Shown here: one piece after another, positions 1 to 8,408 of the stretch
Layout of the letters: every line of letters starts with the position of its first letter
Numbering within the stretch: position 1 is the stretch's first letter
Source: Pacificimonas aurantium
Lineage (GTDB): Bacteria > Pseudomonadota > Alphaproteobacteria > Sphingomonadales > Sphingomonadaceae
Assembly: GCF_020092905.1 (NCBI RefSeq)
Contig: NZ_JAGSGB010000002.1
Coordinates: forward strand, 930,001-994,000
DNA: 64,000 nt
Direction of reading: 5' to 3'
Notes under the pieces: model-generated
The model's database searches: none
What the model was told of the DNA's origin: nothing
What the model saw: only the letters and a program-made list of their open reading frames with translations
Position numbers and translations under genes: made by a program

Positions 1-179
1 GGAAATGTTCATGAAATACCGTCCGAGTGTTTGGGCCAATGCCACTTTTTAGGCCGGGACACGCTTTGAGACGTTCGACTGAAACGGTTTCTTCGGAAAT
101 TGCGGGAACTACTCAGCCTCCGCATTCGGCCACATCTTAAAAAAAGGTGGAGAGCGTCCGAAGGCGGTGCGCCGGACGT

Positions 180-190
180 CCTAGAAATAG
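180..190 (+). promoter_or_regulatory. candidate -10 element upstream of first chemoreceptor gene
   Basis: The string CCTAGAAATAG resembles the CCTAGAATAG and CCTATNATAG strings found upstream of flagellar genes further right. It lies about 95 bases before the chemoreceptor start. I see no TTGAC-type -35 box. The rest of bases 1-284 shows no gene I can support. Confidence 0.3.
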
Positions 191-284
191 TCCCGTGACG
201 CAATCCGTCGGCGAGGATCGGCGGCGGTCGCTTCCTGGCTTAGCAGCCGATCCAAACCGAAGCCAAATTGCCCAAGGAACTGAT

Positions 285-2135
285 ATGTTAGAAAAGTTTT
301 CGCATCTGAAGATCTCCGCGAAAATTGCGGCGGGTCTCAGCCTGTTCGTGGCGCTGGCGATCTTCATCACCGCCTATGGCACGATCACGCTCAACCAGAA
401 CGCTGCAGTAACGGAAAAGCTCGCCGGCGAGACCGCACTCATCCTGGAGATCGCCTCCGAAGCGAATGAGGCCAAGACCCGCGAACACCAGATCTGGTTC
501 CAGACCGTGATCGAGAACGACGCGCCCGACTTCGAAGTCTTCATGGATGAGATCGCCGAAGAGCGCGGTGCAGTCGACGGCTATTTCGAGAAGGTGCGCC
601 CCATGCTGTCTGGCGAGAATGCCGCGAACCTGGCGATCGTCGAGCGGGAAATGGCGACGTACCGCGCCGCGACCGACCAGATCCCGGCCCTGTGGTATGA
701 TGGCATGCGCGACGAAGCCGAGGACGTTCTGCAGCACGAAGCGAAGGAACCGTTCGAGACGATGGATGCGGCGCTGACCGAGATCGTGGATGAACAGCGC
801 GAAGCCCTGATTTTCGGCGTCGCCGAAGCCAAGTCCGACGCCAGCTTCGCCACGTGGCAGCTCATCATCGTGTCCGCCCTGGGCCTGCTGCTGATCGGCG
901 GCACGGTACTCTGGATCGTGCGCAAGCAGATCACCCAGCCGCTGGAAGGCCTGACGCGTCAGATGGATGATCTGACAGCGGGTCGCTACAACATCGACAT
1001 TACGGGTACGGACCGGGCCGACGAGGTAGGCGCGATTGCCCGCGCCCTGAACGTCTTTCGCGACACCGGCCAGGAGAAGGTCGAGGCAGACAAGGAGCAG
1101 AAGGTCGTGGTCGACACGCTGTCCGAACGCCTTGCTACCCTCGCCGAAGGTGACCTCACCGCCAATGTGGATGTAGAATTCGCCCCGGCCTATGCCCAGC
1201 TGAAGCGTAATTATAACGACGCGGTTGCGTCGCTGCGCGAGCTGATCGGGTCGGTGATGGACAGTGCGGGCGCGATCCGCAACGGCTCGAACGAGATCAT
1301 GCAGGCGTCGGAAGACCTGGCGCGGCGGACGGAATCGAACGCCGCCAGCCTGGAGGAGACCGCCGCGTCGCTGACCGAGGTCGACGGCCGCGTGAAGGCC
1401 ACCGCCAAGGCCGCCCGCCAGACCGTCACCCGCGCCGACGAAGCCATCGAGACCGTCGGGTCGGGCCGCAGCGTCGCCCAGTGCGCGGTGCAGGCGATGG
1501 AGCGCGTCTCCGAAAATGCGCAGGACATCGACGCCGTCATCGAGGGCCTCGACAAGATCGCCTTCCAGACCCGCGTCCTTGCCATGAACGCCGCCGTCGA
1601 GGCAGGCCGTGCCGGTGAGGCAGGCCGCGGCTTCGCCGTCGTCGCCGACCTCGTCTCCGCGCTGGCCATGCGCGCCGAGGAAGAGTCGAAGAATGCCCGC
1701 GAACAGCTGACCGTCACCCAGACCGGCATCTCGTCGGCCGTGGAGGAAGTCCGCAAGGTCGACGGTGCGCTTGCCGATATCGCTACCGGCGTCGGCGAGG
1801 TGCACGAACTGCTCGGCTCCATGGCCCGGGACAACGAGGCGCAGTCGAATGCCCTGACCCAGGTGTCGGTCGCGATCGGCGACATGGACAAGGCCACCCA
1901 GCAGAACGCCGCGATGGTCGAGGAAACCTCCGCCGCCGCGCGTAGCCTGTCGGGCGAGGTCACCCAGCTGAGCGACCAGGCCAGCCGCTTCCGCATCGGC
2001 GCCGCCGGGTCCACCGTCCGCACCGCCAAGCCCATCGTGATGACGTCCCAGCCCGCCGCCGACCCGGCGCCCAAGCTGCCCGTCGCCGCCATGAGCAACG
2101 GCCATGCCCCAGACGGAGACTGGACCGCCTTCTAA
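285..2135 (+). CDS. methyl-accepting chemotaxis protein with periplasmic sensor domain
   Basis: This is a chemoreceptor of 616 residues that should signal to the CheA/CheW array. The order is a membrane helix near residues 12-34, a periplasmic mostly helical region to about 188, a second helix near 190-212, a HAMP domain, a second HAMP-like stretch with a GDLT motif, and a long cytoplasmic coiled-coil signalling domain. Two methylation-type segments (SLEET and MVEETS contexts) flank the tip, near residue 425-450. The C-terminus is GDWTAF, resembling the xWxxF tether for CheR/CheB. I chose ATG 285 because AAGGA lies six bases upstream; longer in-frame versions lack a ribosome site. From base 1199 onward the gene is nearly identical to the next receptor. 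The ligand is unknown. Confidence 0.92.
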   Translation: MLEKFSHLKISAKIAAGLSLFVALAIFITAYGTITLNQNAAVTEKLAGETALILEIASEANEAKTREHQIWFQTVIENDAPDFEVFMDEIAEERGAVDGYFEKVRPMLSGENAANLAIVEREMATYRAATDQIPALWYDGMRDEAEDVLQHEAKEPFETMDAALTEIVDEQREALIFGVAEAKSDASFATWQLIIVSALGLLLIGGTVLWIVRKQITQPLEGLTRQMDDLTAGRYNIDITGTDRADEVGAIARALNVFRDTGQEKVEADKEQKVVVDTLSERLATLAEGDLTANVDVEFAPAYAQLKRNYNDAVASLRELIGSVMDSAGAIRNGSNEIMQASEDLARRTESNAASLEETAASLTEVDGRVKATAKAARQTVTRADEAIETVGSGRSVAQCAVQAMERVSENAQDIDAVIEGLDKIAFQTRVLAMNAAVEAGRAGEAGRGFAVVADLVSALAMRAEEESKNAREQLTVTQTGISSAVEEVRKVDGALADIATGVGEVHELLGSMARDNEAQSNALTQVSVAIGDMDKATQQNAAMVEETSAAARSLSGEVTQLSDQASRFRIGAAGSTVRTAKPIVMTSQPAADPAPKLPVAAMSNGHAPDGDWTAF

Positions 2136-2204
2136 CGACCGGAGGACGCTCCCCTCACCCCCCGGTCCCCATACGCCCCGTCCGCCAAATATGGCGGGCG
2201 GGGC
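1199..2204 (+). repeat. 1-kb direct repeat, copy 1 (receptor signalling domain plus terminator stem)
   Basis: This 1006-base block matches 2946-3951 with only about four single-base differences that I could find by eye. It starts just before the second HAMP-like segment and runs through the stop codon into the terminator hairpin, ending exactly where the T-tract begins in this copy. It indicates a recent duplication or gene conversion. Confidence 0.95.
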
Positions 2205-2215
2205 TTTTTTATTTT
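2175..2215 (+). terminator. rho-independent terminator of first receptor gene
   Basis: A 12-bp stem (2175-2186 with 2193-2204, one G-T wobble) closes the six-base loop AAATAT and is followed by TTTTTTATTTT. The rest of 2216-2496 has no gene; it holds AT-rich sequence and the presumed promoter of the next receptor, with a GTAAAATAG string at 2423-2431. Confidence 0.88.
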
Positions 2216-2496
2216 GAGGCTTCTGATGCTCGGCTGCACCCTACGCGGCGGGACCGAGGGTTACGCAAAGCGATGCGCCAGAACAGGAAACGCTGCGGGT
2301 CAAGCAGTTACTAATACGTAATCCGAGGGTATTTGCCGCACCCTGAATTAATTTCCCAGGCCTTGTGGGCGAAAAATCGCAATATTTTTCTGGTTAATTT
2401 ACGTCAGTCCGAGAATTCCCTCGTAAAATAGCAAGCAGCACAAATAATTTTGGATGCGCACGGGGCCTGCGCGCAATCTGGAAGAGGGAATAACTC

Positions 2497-3882
2497 ATGA
2501 ACTGGTTTATCGCAGACGCTCCCATCCGCTTGAAAATGCTGGTCAGCTTCGGGTTTATGACGATGCTGACTGCCATCACCGCCCTTGCCGGTATTTTCGG
2601 TCCGGCCGTGGCACTCCCCGTCGGGCTCGCTACGACAGCGATCGCGCTGATCTGCGGCTTCTGGTTCCGTAGCGCCATCTGCCATCCCTATGTCTCGACC
2701 GTCGTGCGCATGGAAGCACTGGCCGACGGCGACCTGGCCTCCCCGATCGAGTTCACCCACTATAAGGACTGCGTCGGACGCATGACCGTCGCCATGCAGA
2801 CCTTCCGCAACACTGCCGAAGAGCGCGCCAAGAGTGCGGCGGAGCAGCAGGTTGTCGTCGACACGTTCGCCGCACAGCTGCACAAGCTGGCCGACGGCGA
2901 CCTGACGGCGGACATCTCCGCCGACTTCCCCGGCGAATATAATGTGCTGAAGCGCAATTATAACGACGCGGTTGCGTCGCTGCGCGAGCTGATCGGGTCG
3001 GTGATGGACAGTGCGGGCGCGATCCGCAACGGCTCGAACGAGATCATGCAGGCGTCGGAAGACCTGGCGCGGCGGACGGAATCGAACGCCGCCAGCCTGG
3101 AGGAGACCGCCGCGTCGCTGACCGAGGTCGACGGCCGCGTGAAGGCCACCGCCAAGGCCGCCCGCCAGACCGTCACCCGCGCCGACGAAGCCATCGAGAC
3201 CGTCGGGTCGGGCCGCAGCGTCGCCCAGTGCGCGGTGCAGGCGATGGAGCGCGTCTCCGAAAATGCGCAGGACATCGACGCCGTCATCGAGGGCCTCGAC
3301 AAGATCGCCTTCCAGACCCGCGTCCTTGCCATGAACGCCGCCGTCGAGGCAGGCCGTGCCGGTGAGGCAGGCCGCGGCTTCGCCGTCGTCGCCGACCTCG
3401 TCTCCGCGCTGGCCATGCGCGCCGAGGAAGAGTCGAAGAATGCCCGCGAACAGCTGACCGTCACCCAGACCGGCATCTCGTCGGCCGTGGAGGAAGTCCG
3501 CAAGGTCGACGGTGCGCTTGCCGATATCGCTACCGGCGTCGGCGAGGTGCACGAACTGCTCGGCTCCATGGCCCGGGACAACGAGGCGCAGTCGAATGCC
3601 CTGACCCAGGTGTCGGTCGCGATCGGCGACATGGACAAGGCCACCCAGCAGAACGCCGCGATGGTCGAGGAAACCTCCGCCGCCGCGCGCAGCCTGTCGG
3701 GCGAGGTCACCCAGCTGAGCGACCAGGCCAGCCGCTTCCGCATCGGCGCCGCCGGGTCCACCGTCCGCACCGCCAAGCCCATCGTGATGACGTCCCAGCC
3801 CGCCGCCGACCCGGCGCCCAAGCTGCCCGTCGCCGCCATGAGCAACGGCCATGCCGCAGACGGAGACTGGACCGCCTTCTAA
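2497..3882 (+). CDS. methyl-accepting chemotaxis protein lacking a sensor domain
   Basis: This is a 461-residue chemoreceptor. Two membrane helices (about 13-34 and 37-55) are joined by only a few residues, so there is almost no periplasmic domain. A HAMP-like segment (LADGDLASPIEF) and a second GDLT segment follow, then the signalling domain. From base 2946 it is nearly identical to the first receptor, including methylation segments and the GDWTAF tail. GAGGGA lies a short way before ATG 2497. It may sense through the membrane or cytoplasm, or act as a helper in receptor arrays; no ligand can be named. Confidence 0.9.
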   Translation: MNWFIADAPIRLKMLVSFGFMTMLTAITALAGIFGPAVALPVGLATTAIALICGFWFRSAICHPYVSTVVRMEALADGDLASPIEFTHYKDCVGRMTVAMQTFRNTAEERAKSAAEQQVVVDTFAAQLHKLADGDLTADISADFPGEYNVLKRNYNDAVASLRELIGSVMDSAGAIRNGSNEIMQASEDLARRTESNAASLEETAASLTEVDGRVKATAKAARQTVTRADEAIETVGSGRSVAQCAVQAMERVSENAQDIDAVIEGLDKIAFQTRVLAMNAAVEAGRAGEAGRGFAVVADLVSALAMRAEEESKNAREQLTVTQTGISSAVEEVRKVDGALADIATGVGEVHELLGSMARDNEAQSNALTQVSVAIGDMDKATQQNAAMVEETSAAARSLSGEVTQLSDQASRFRIGAAGSTVRTAKPIVMTSQPAADPAPKLPVAAMSNGHAADGDWTAF

Positions 3883-3951
3883 CGACCGGAGGACGCTCCC
3901 CTCACCCCCCGGTCCCCATACGCCCCGTCCGCCAAATATGGTGGGCGGGGC
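2946..3951 (+). repeat. 1-kb direct repeat, copy 2
   Basis: This is the second copy of the block at 1199-2204. The terminator stem is kept (one further C-to-T change) but the T-tract is replaced by GTTCCCTTT, so this copy probably terminates poorly and may allow read-through into the next receptor unit. Confidence 0.95.
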
Positions 3952-4034
3952 GTTCCCTTTGGGAAAACTGCCGGCCGGCACAGTGACACGGCAGGCATAA
4001 AGCTTGCCAAGCACCCACAGGCGGCCGCGCACCT

Positions 4035-4044
4035 TCTATTATGG
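4035..4044 (+). promoter_or_regulatory. candidate -10 element TCTATTATGG
   Basis: This string resembles the CCTATNATGG strings upstream of several flagellar units. It lies about 65 bases before the small gene at 4109 and would also serve the third receptor. Confidence 0.3.
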
Positions 4045-4108
4045 TGATGGAACCCCCAGAGCGCCGGGAGGGACTCCCTCTTCAAGGCCGGAAGAAAACT
4101 CAACCCGG

Positions 4109-4456
4109 ATGGAGACATCGCCCATCATGACCGGCCGACGCCCCGGCAACCGACTGTTCCCGCTCCCGGCCGCGTGGAAAACGCGCGCCGCGATCGGAAT
4201 GCATGCAGCCGTCGTGACGTTGGGCGCGGGTCTGATCTTCTTTCCGCCTGCAGAGGGTCCGATGCTGATCCTGCCCCTAGAGCACACAAGCGCGGCAGAG
4301 GCCGTGACCTACGCCGCCGGCGCCGACGCGCGGCCCCTCGGTCCCGGTCCCTACGCCGGATCTCTGGCGGTCTGGGCCAACAGGGATGCGCTGGCCGCGT
4401 CGCCGTCGCCTTTTCGCAAACTCGTTCTCGCCATCCCCTTTCGCGGATGTGCCTAA
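4109..4456 (+). CDS. hypothetical protein, one predicted membrane segment
   Basis: I do not recognise this 115-residue protein. It has a basic N-terminus and a hydrophobic stretch near residues 28-47 (IGMHAAVVTLGAGLIFFPP) that could be a signal anchor, then a mainly apolar, Pro/Ala-rich region. It sits 18 bases before the six-helix receptor gene and is probably co-transcribed with it. A second in-frame ATG at 4127 is an alternative start. Coding is supported by codon use and position only, so the gene call is moderate. Confidence 0.5.
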   Translation: METSPIMTGRRPGNRLFPLPAAWKTRAAIGMHAAVVTLGAGLIFFPPAEGPMLILPLEHTSAAEAVTYAAGADARPLGPGPYAGSLAVWANRDALAASPSPFRKLVLAIPFRGCA

Positions 4457-4474
4457 GCTTACCGGAGCCGTTCA

Positions 4475-6097
4475 ATGACCAATATCACTCTGGACGATCT
4501 GCGCGCACAAGGAATGCGCCTGCTGGCCGCCGAACTGGCGGCACTTGCCCTGATTGTCTGCATATCCGCCATCGTCGTGGGCGGTGACCGTTGGCTCGCG
4601 GCGCCGATCGCACTGGCGCTATGTGCGTATCCCGCGTTCGCCGCAGTCACGAAAGCCGCCGGCAGCGGGCCGCGCATCGCCATGACGCTGGCGCTGCTGA
4701 CCATGCCGGCGCTGCTCCTCTATGTCTTCGCGGGCTTCGCCTGGCAGACCGACCTGCACATGCTGTTCTTCGCGATCCTTGCGACGGTCGTGATGGTCTA
4801 CGACCTGAAGGCGATCCTGGCGGGCACGGTTCTCGTTGCACTGCATCATGTCGGCCTGAGCATCATCGCCCCGGAATGGGTCTTCCTGAACGGCGGGTCT
4901 GTCCTTCGCGTCGGGCTTCACGCCGTCATCCTTGTCGTCGAGACCGCCGCCCTCGTCTGGCTTGCCCAGCGCACGGTCGCCTTCCTGGCGCAGGCGCAGG
5001 AAGAAGGTGCCCGGCGCCTGGCCGAAGAGAGGGCGAACAACGCCGTGCGCGAAGAGGAATCGCGCAAGCTGAAGGCGATGGTCGGCACCCTGAAGGACAG
5101 CTTCTCGGCCCTGAAGGAAGGCGATATCTCCAGCGATGTCACGGCGGAATTCCCGCCGGAATATGGCGAGCTGAAGAGCAATTATAACGATGCGCTGGCA
5201 TCGCTGCGCGAACTGGTCGGATCCGTCGCCGAAGGCGCCGCGGCCATCCGCAATGGCTCCAACGAAATCACGCAGGCGTCGGAAGACCTGGCGCGGCGCA
5301 CCGAATCGAATGCCGCCAGCCTGGAGGAGACCTCAGCCTCCCTGGTGGAAGTCGACAGCCGGGTGAAAGCCTCCGCCCAGGCCGCACGTCGTACCGTCGA
5401 CCGCGCCGACAAGGCCATCTCTACCGTCGGCGCAGGCCGCAGCGTGGCCGGCGAGGCCGTCCGCACCATGGGCCGCGTCTCCGAAAATGCGAAGGACATC
5501 GATGCCGTCATCGAGGGCCTCGACAAGATTGCCTTCCAGACCCGCGTCCTTGCCATGAACGCGGCGGTCGAAGCAGGCCGTGCCGGTGAGGCGGGCCGCG
5601 GCTTTGCCGTCGTCGCCGACCTCGTCTCCGCGCTCGCCATGCGCGCCGAGGAAGAGTCGAAGAATGCCCGCGAGCAGCTGACCCTGACCCAGACGGGTAT
5701 CCAGTCGGCGGTCGAAACGGTTGAAAAGGTCGACGGCGCGCTTGCCGACATCTCCTCCGACGTCAGCGAGGTCCACGACCTGCTTGATTCGATGGCGAAG
5801 GACAATGAGGCGCAGTCTTCGGCGCTGACCCAGGTCGCCGCAGCCATTGGCGAGATGGACAAGTCCACGCAGCAGAATGCCGCGATGGTCGAGGAAACCT
5901 CCGCCGCCGCGCGCAGCCTGTCGGGCGAGGTCGAGATGCTGAGCAACCAGGCGGGACGGTTCAAGACGGGCGGAACCTCCTCCACCAGTCGCAACGTGAT
6001 CAGCCTGCCGAGCCGCACGTCCGAGCCCGCCCCGGCGCTCCCGGTCGCCGCCAAGGCGAACGGCGCTGCGAATGACGGGGACTGGACGGCCTTCTGA
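4475..6097 (+). CDS. methyl-accepting chemotaxis protein with six-helix membrane sensor
   Basis: This is a 540-residue chemoreceptor. The N-terminal 170 residues contain about six hydrophobic helices with conserved-looking histidines (DLHMLFF near 90 and LHHVGL near 128), a layout seen in alphaproteobacterial receptors whose input module is embedded in the membrane. A coiled coil, a GDIS/DVTAEF HAMP-like segment and the shared signalling domain follow, ending in GDWTAF. The signalling half is clearly related to the two receptors on its left but not copied at the DNA level. The signal is unknown; the intramembrane histidines make a redox or metal cue possible, which is speculation. Confidence 0.9.
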   Translation: MTNITLDDLRAQGMRLLAAELAALALIVCISAIVVGGDRWLAAPIALALCAYPAFAAVTKAAGSGPRIAMTLALLTMPALLLYVFAGFAWQTDLHMLFFAILATVVMVYDLKAILAGTVLVALHHVGLSIIAPEWVFLNGGSVLRVGLHAVILVVETAALVWLAQRTVAFLAQAQEEGARRLAEERANNAVREEESRKLKAMVGTLKDSFSALKEGDISSDVTAEFPPEYGELKSNYNDALASLRELVGSVAEGAAAIRNGSNEITQASEDLARRTESNAASLEETSASLVEVDSRVKASAQAARRTVDRADKAISTVGAGRSVAGEAVRTMGRVSENAKDIDAVIEGLDKIAFQTRVLAMNAAVEAGRAGEAGRGFAVVADLVSALAMRAEEESKNAREQLTLTQTGIQSAVETVEKVDGALADISSDVSEVHDLLDSMAKDNEAQSSALTQVAAAIGEMDKSTQQNAAMVEETSAAARSLSGEVEMLSNQAGRFKTGGTSSTSRNVISLPSRTSEPAPALPVAAKANGAANDGDWTAF

Positions 6098-6126
6098 CCG
6101 CAGCCGACGTCATCATGAAAGCTTAA

Positions 6127-6168
6127 GGGCCTCGCCTGCATTTCCCGCAGGCGGGGCCCGATTTATAA
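6127..6168 (+). terminator. terminator after third receptor gene
   Basis: A 13-bp stem (6127-6139 with 6147-6159, one wobble) has a seven-base loop and is followed by GATTTATAAG, a weak T-rich tail. Confidence 0.7.
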
Positions 6169-6287
6169 GTACATGATCCCAAATTATGAGTATATTTGCG
6201 CAATAGATTTTTTACCTATTTGCGATTAACCTGAGTAGCTTTTTGGTTAAAAATAACTCCAAGCGGCAATCCCCCATCTGGCGGCAT

Positions 6288-6296
6288 CCTATAGAG
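6288..6296 (+). promoter_or_regulatory. candidate -10 element CCTATAGAG
   Basis: The string lies about 40 bases before the GTG start of the globin receptor, at the spacing seen for other CCTA elements in the window. The flanking region is AT-rich and also has GATTAAC and GGTTAAA half-sites, too far apart for a standard CtrA box. Confidence 0.3.
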
Positions 6297-6329
6297 TCCC
6301 ATCAAGTTTTCGGGGCTAAGGAGGCCATA

Positions 6330-7865
6330 GTGAAGCAAGAAATTCAATCTCGCTTGGATTTCATGGAATTCGACAAGCGGCAGCGGTCCATATTGTCGCG
6401 CATGCAGCGGCGGGTCGCCGCGAGTATAGACAAGGCTCTCGACCGGTTTTACCGCAAGGTCGAAGCAACCCCGGAAACAGCCGAGTTCTTCAGCAGCGCA
6501 TCGCATATGCGCACGGCAAAGTCCGCTCAGGCGAAACATTGGGAACGGCTCGCTTCCGGAACTTTCGACGATCATTACTATGACAGCGTGCGCCGCATCG
6601 GGTCTGTTCATGCGCGTATCGGCCTGGAACCGCGCCTGTACATCGGCGCCTATGGGCTTGTTCTTGAAAACCTGATCAGAGACATTGGCGGCGGCCCCGC
6701 CTGGTTGCCGGCCTTTTTGCGCCGCTCGCGCAAGTCGGACGCGGTGGTTGCTCTCGTAAAGGCAGCGCTCCTCGACATGGAAATGTCGGTCTCGGTCTAT
6801 TTCGAGGAAGCCCAGGCGGACCGCGAAGCCGCCGTCAGCGCGCTTGCCGACGGCCTGTCGGCGCTCGCACAGGGTGACCTTACCCGCGCCGTCAACGGAC
6901 TGCCGGAAAGCTTCGCCGAGCTGGAAGCGAGCTATAACCGCGCGCTTGAGCAGCTCCGCGACCTGGTCGGTTCGGTCGCCGAAGGCACGACCTCGATCCG
7001 CGGCAGTGCGGGCGAGATCATGCAGGCGTCGGAAGACCTGGCGCGCCGCACCGAAGCGAACGCTGCCAGCCTGGAACAGACCGCAGCGTCTCTGGTCGAA
7101 GTCGAAGGACGGGTGAAAGCTTCCGCGACCGCGGCGCGCAATACCGTCGAGCGCGCGAACGAGGCGACGGAATCCGTTGCGAGCGGGCGTCAGGTGACCG
7201 GCGACGCGGTGCAGGCGATGGAGCGCGTCTCTGAGAATGCGCAGGCCATCGATGCCGTTATCGAGGGCCTCGACAAGATCGCCTTCCAGACCCGCGTTCT
7301 CGCCATGAACGCCGCGGTCGAGGCAGGCCGCGCCGGTGAAGCGGGCCGCGGCTTCGCCGTCGTCGCCGACCTCGTCTCCGCGCTCGCCATGCGCGCCGAG
7401 GAAGAGGCGCAGAGCGCGCGTGCGCAGCTAACCCTGACGCAGACCGGCATCGGAACGGCTGTCGACGCGGTCCAGAAGGTCGATGGCGCGCTGTCGCAGA
7501 TTTCGACCGGGGTCAGCGCCGTGCACGAACTACTGGGATCGATGGCGAAGGACAATGAAGCGCAGTCGAGCGCGCTGACCCAGGTCTCCTCGGCGATCGG
7601 CGAAATGGACAAATCCACGCAGCAGAATGCCGCGATGGTCGAGGAAACCTCCGCCGCCGCGCGCAGCCTCTCGAGCGAAGTGAACGAACTCGCCTCGCAG
7701 GCGGCCCGTTTCGATCTCGGCCTGTCCCGCAGCGACGTCAGCAGTACGCCCCGCACTGCCGCGCTTCCCGCGCCGTCCACACCCGCGACGCGCGCCGTAC
7801 CGGCGGGCCCGGCGCTGGCGCATGCCGCGGCGTCCCAGCCGGCAGGCGAATGGACCGCGTTCTGA
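6330..7865 (+). CDS. globin-coupled chemotaxis receptor (HemAT type)
   Basis: This is a soluble chemoreceptor of 511 residues with no membrane helix. Residues 1-155 form a sensor globin: the segment GSVHARIGLEPRLYIGAYG carries the likely proximal heme histidine (His94) and is typical of protoglobin-like sensors. A GDLTRAV segment and the shared signalling domain follow, ending in GEWTAF. It probably senses oxygen or another heme ligand and drives aerotaxis. I chose GTG 6330 because TAAGGAGG ends five bases upstream; the upstream in-frame TTG at 6243 has no ribosome site. Confidence 0.92.
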   Translation: MKQEIQSRLDFMEFDKRQRSILSRMQRRVAASIDKALDRFYRKVEATPETAEFFSSASHMRTAKSAQAKHWERLASGTFDDHYYDSVRRIGSVHARIGLEPRLYIGAYGLVLENLIRDIGGGPAWLPAFLRRSRKSDAVVALVKAALLDMEMSVSVYFEEAQADREAAVSALADGLSALAQGDLTRAVNGLPESFAELEASYNRALEQLRDLVGSVAEGTTSIRGSAGEIMQASEDLARRTEANAASLEQTAASLVEVEGRVKASATAARNTVERANEATESVASGRQVTGDAVQAMERVSENAQAIDAVIEGLDKIAFQTRVLAMNAAVEAGRAGEAGRGFAVVADLVSALAMRAEEEAQSARAQLTLTQTGIGTAVDAVQKVDGALSQISTGVSAVHELLGSMAKDNEAQSSALTQVSSAIGEMDKSTQQNAAMVEETSAAARSLSSEVNELASQAARFDLGLSRSDVSSTPRTAALPAPSTPATRAVPAGPALAHAAASQPAGEWTAF

Positions 7866-7877
7866 GCAGGAGGAAAA

Positions 7878-7910
7878 ACTTGCCGCCGGACGCCCGCGTC
7901 CGGCGCAAGT
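7878..7910. terminator. hairpin between globin receptor and flaF
   Basis: Arms 7878-7892 and 7897-7910 pair with a single bulge around a CCCG loop. Read on the plus strand there is no T-tract, while on the minus strand it would be followed by TTTTTCC. It ends five bases before the candidate flaF promoter element. Confidence 0.5.
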
Positions 7911-7914
7911 CCTG

Positions 7915-7924
7915 CCTAGAATAG
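7915..7924 (+). promoter_or_regulatory. candidate -10 element CCTAGAATAG upstream of flaF
   Basis: It lies about 27 bases before the flaF ATG and is identical to the string at 23532-23541. Confidence 0.4.
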
Positions 7925-7950
7925 AAGCGTAGAAACGACAGGAAGATCCT

Positions 7951-8295
7951 ATGTCGCTTGCCGCCTATCAGAAGACGAGCACAATTATCGAGCAGCCGCG
8001 GGATACCGAGCGCCGGCTTCTCAACCTTGTCACGGGCCGGATGATTTCCGCACGCGACAGTGGTCTGAAGGGTGTCGCGCTGATGCCCGTGCTCCACCAC
8101 AACCGGGAAGTTTGGACTGCCTTCTCCTCGGCCTGCGGTGCCCGCGGGAACGAACTGCCGCAGCAGCTTCGGGCCAGCATCATCTCGCTCGCCATCTGGG
8201 TCGACAAGTTCACCAGCGACGTCATCGCCGGACGTGAGCCCATAGACGACCTGATCGACGTGAACTGCACCATGATCGAGGGGCTGGCCTCCTAG
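7951..8295 (+). CDS. flaF: flagellar biosynthesis regulator FlaF
   Basis: This 114-residue protein matches the FlaF family in length and in its motifs: PRDTERRLL near residue 17, a central tryptophan segment (NREVWTAF), ELPQQLRASIISLAIWV and a C-terminal VNCTMIEGL. FlaF is restricted to alphaproteobacteria and acts with FlbT in flagellin secretion and translation. Here it is separated from flbT (31.2 kb), although the two are often adjacent. It starts at ATG 7951 with GGAAGATC upstream. Confidence 0.92.
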   Translation: MSLAAYQKTSTIIEQPRDTERRLLNLVTGRMISARDSGLKGVALMPVLHHNREVWTAFSSACGARGNELPQQLRASIISLAIWVDKFTSDVIAGREPIDDLIDVNCTMIEGLAS

Positions 8296-8310
8296 CCCCG
8301 CAATTTCGCC

Positions 8311-8339
8311 GCCGGTGAAACAGAATTTGTTTCGCCGGC
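8311..8339. other. 12-bp hairpin between flaF and motA
   Basis: Arms 8311-8322 and 8328-8339 pair with one wobble around GAATT. There is no T-tract. It could end flaF transcription or shape the motA leader. Confidence 0.5.
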
Positions 8340-8362
8340 CCCCGCCGTCCGAAGTCCAGTCG

Positions 8363-8372
8363 CCTATAATTT
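8363..8372 (+). promoter_or_regulatory. candidate -10 element CCTATAATTT upstream of motA
   Basis: The TATAAT core lies 39 bases before the motA start. No TTGAC box is visible at the usual distance. Confidence 0.4.
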
Positions 8373-8408
8373 CGGGATATTGGGCCAAACAGCGCAGAAG
8401 GAACGACC

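Noticed and set aside
9-203. 64-residue minus-strand frame at the left edge
   Set aside because: It is Arg/Ser-rich, without a ribosome site or recognisable motif.
288-2105. Long minus-strand reading frames opposite the receptor genes (also 2404-4032 and 19270-21714)
   Set aside because: They are antisense to well-supported genes, lack ribosome sites, and give Gly/Arg/His-rich proteins typical of the reverse strand of high-GC genes.
6220-6330. CtrA box before the globin receptor
   Set aside because: The two TTAA half-sites are 17 bases apart instead of seven.
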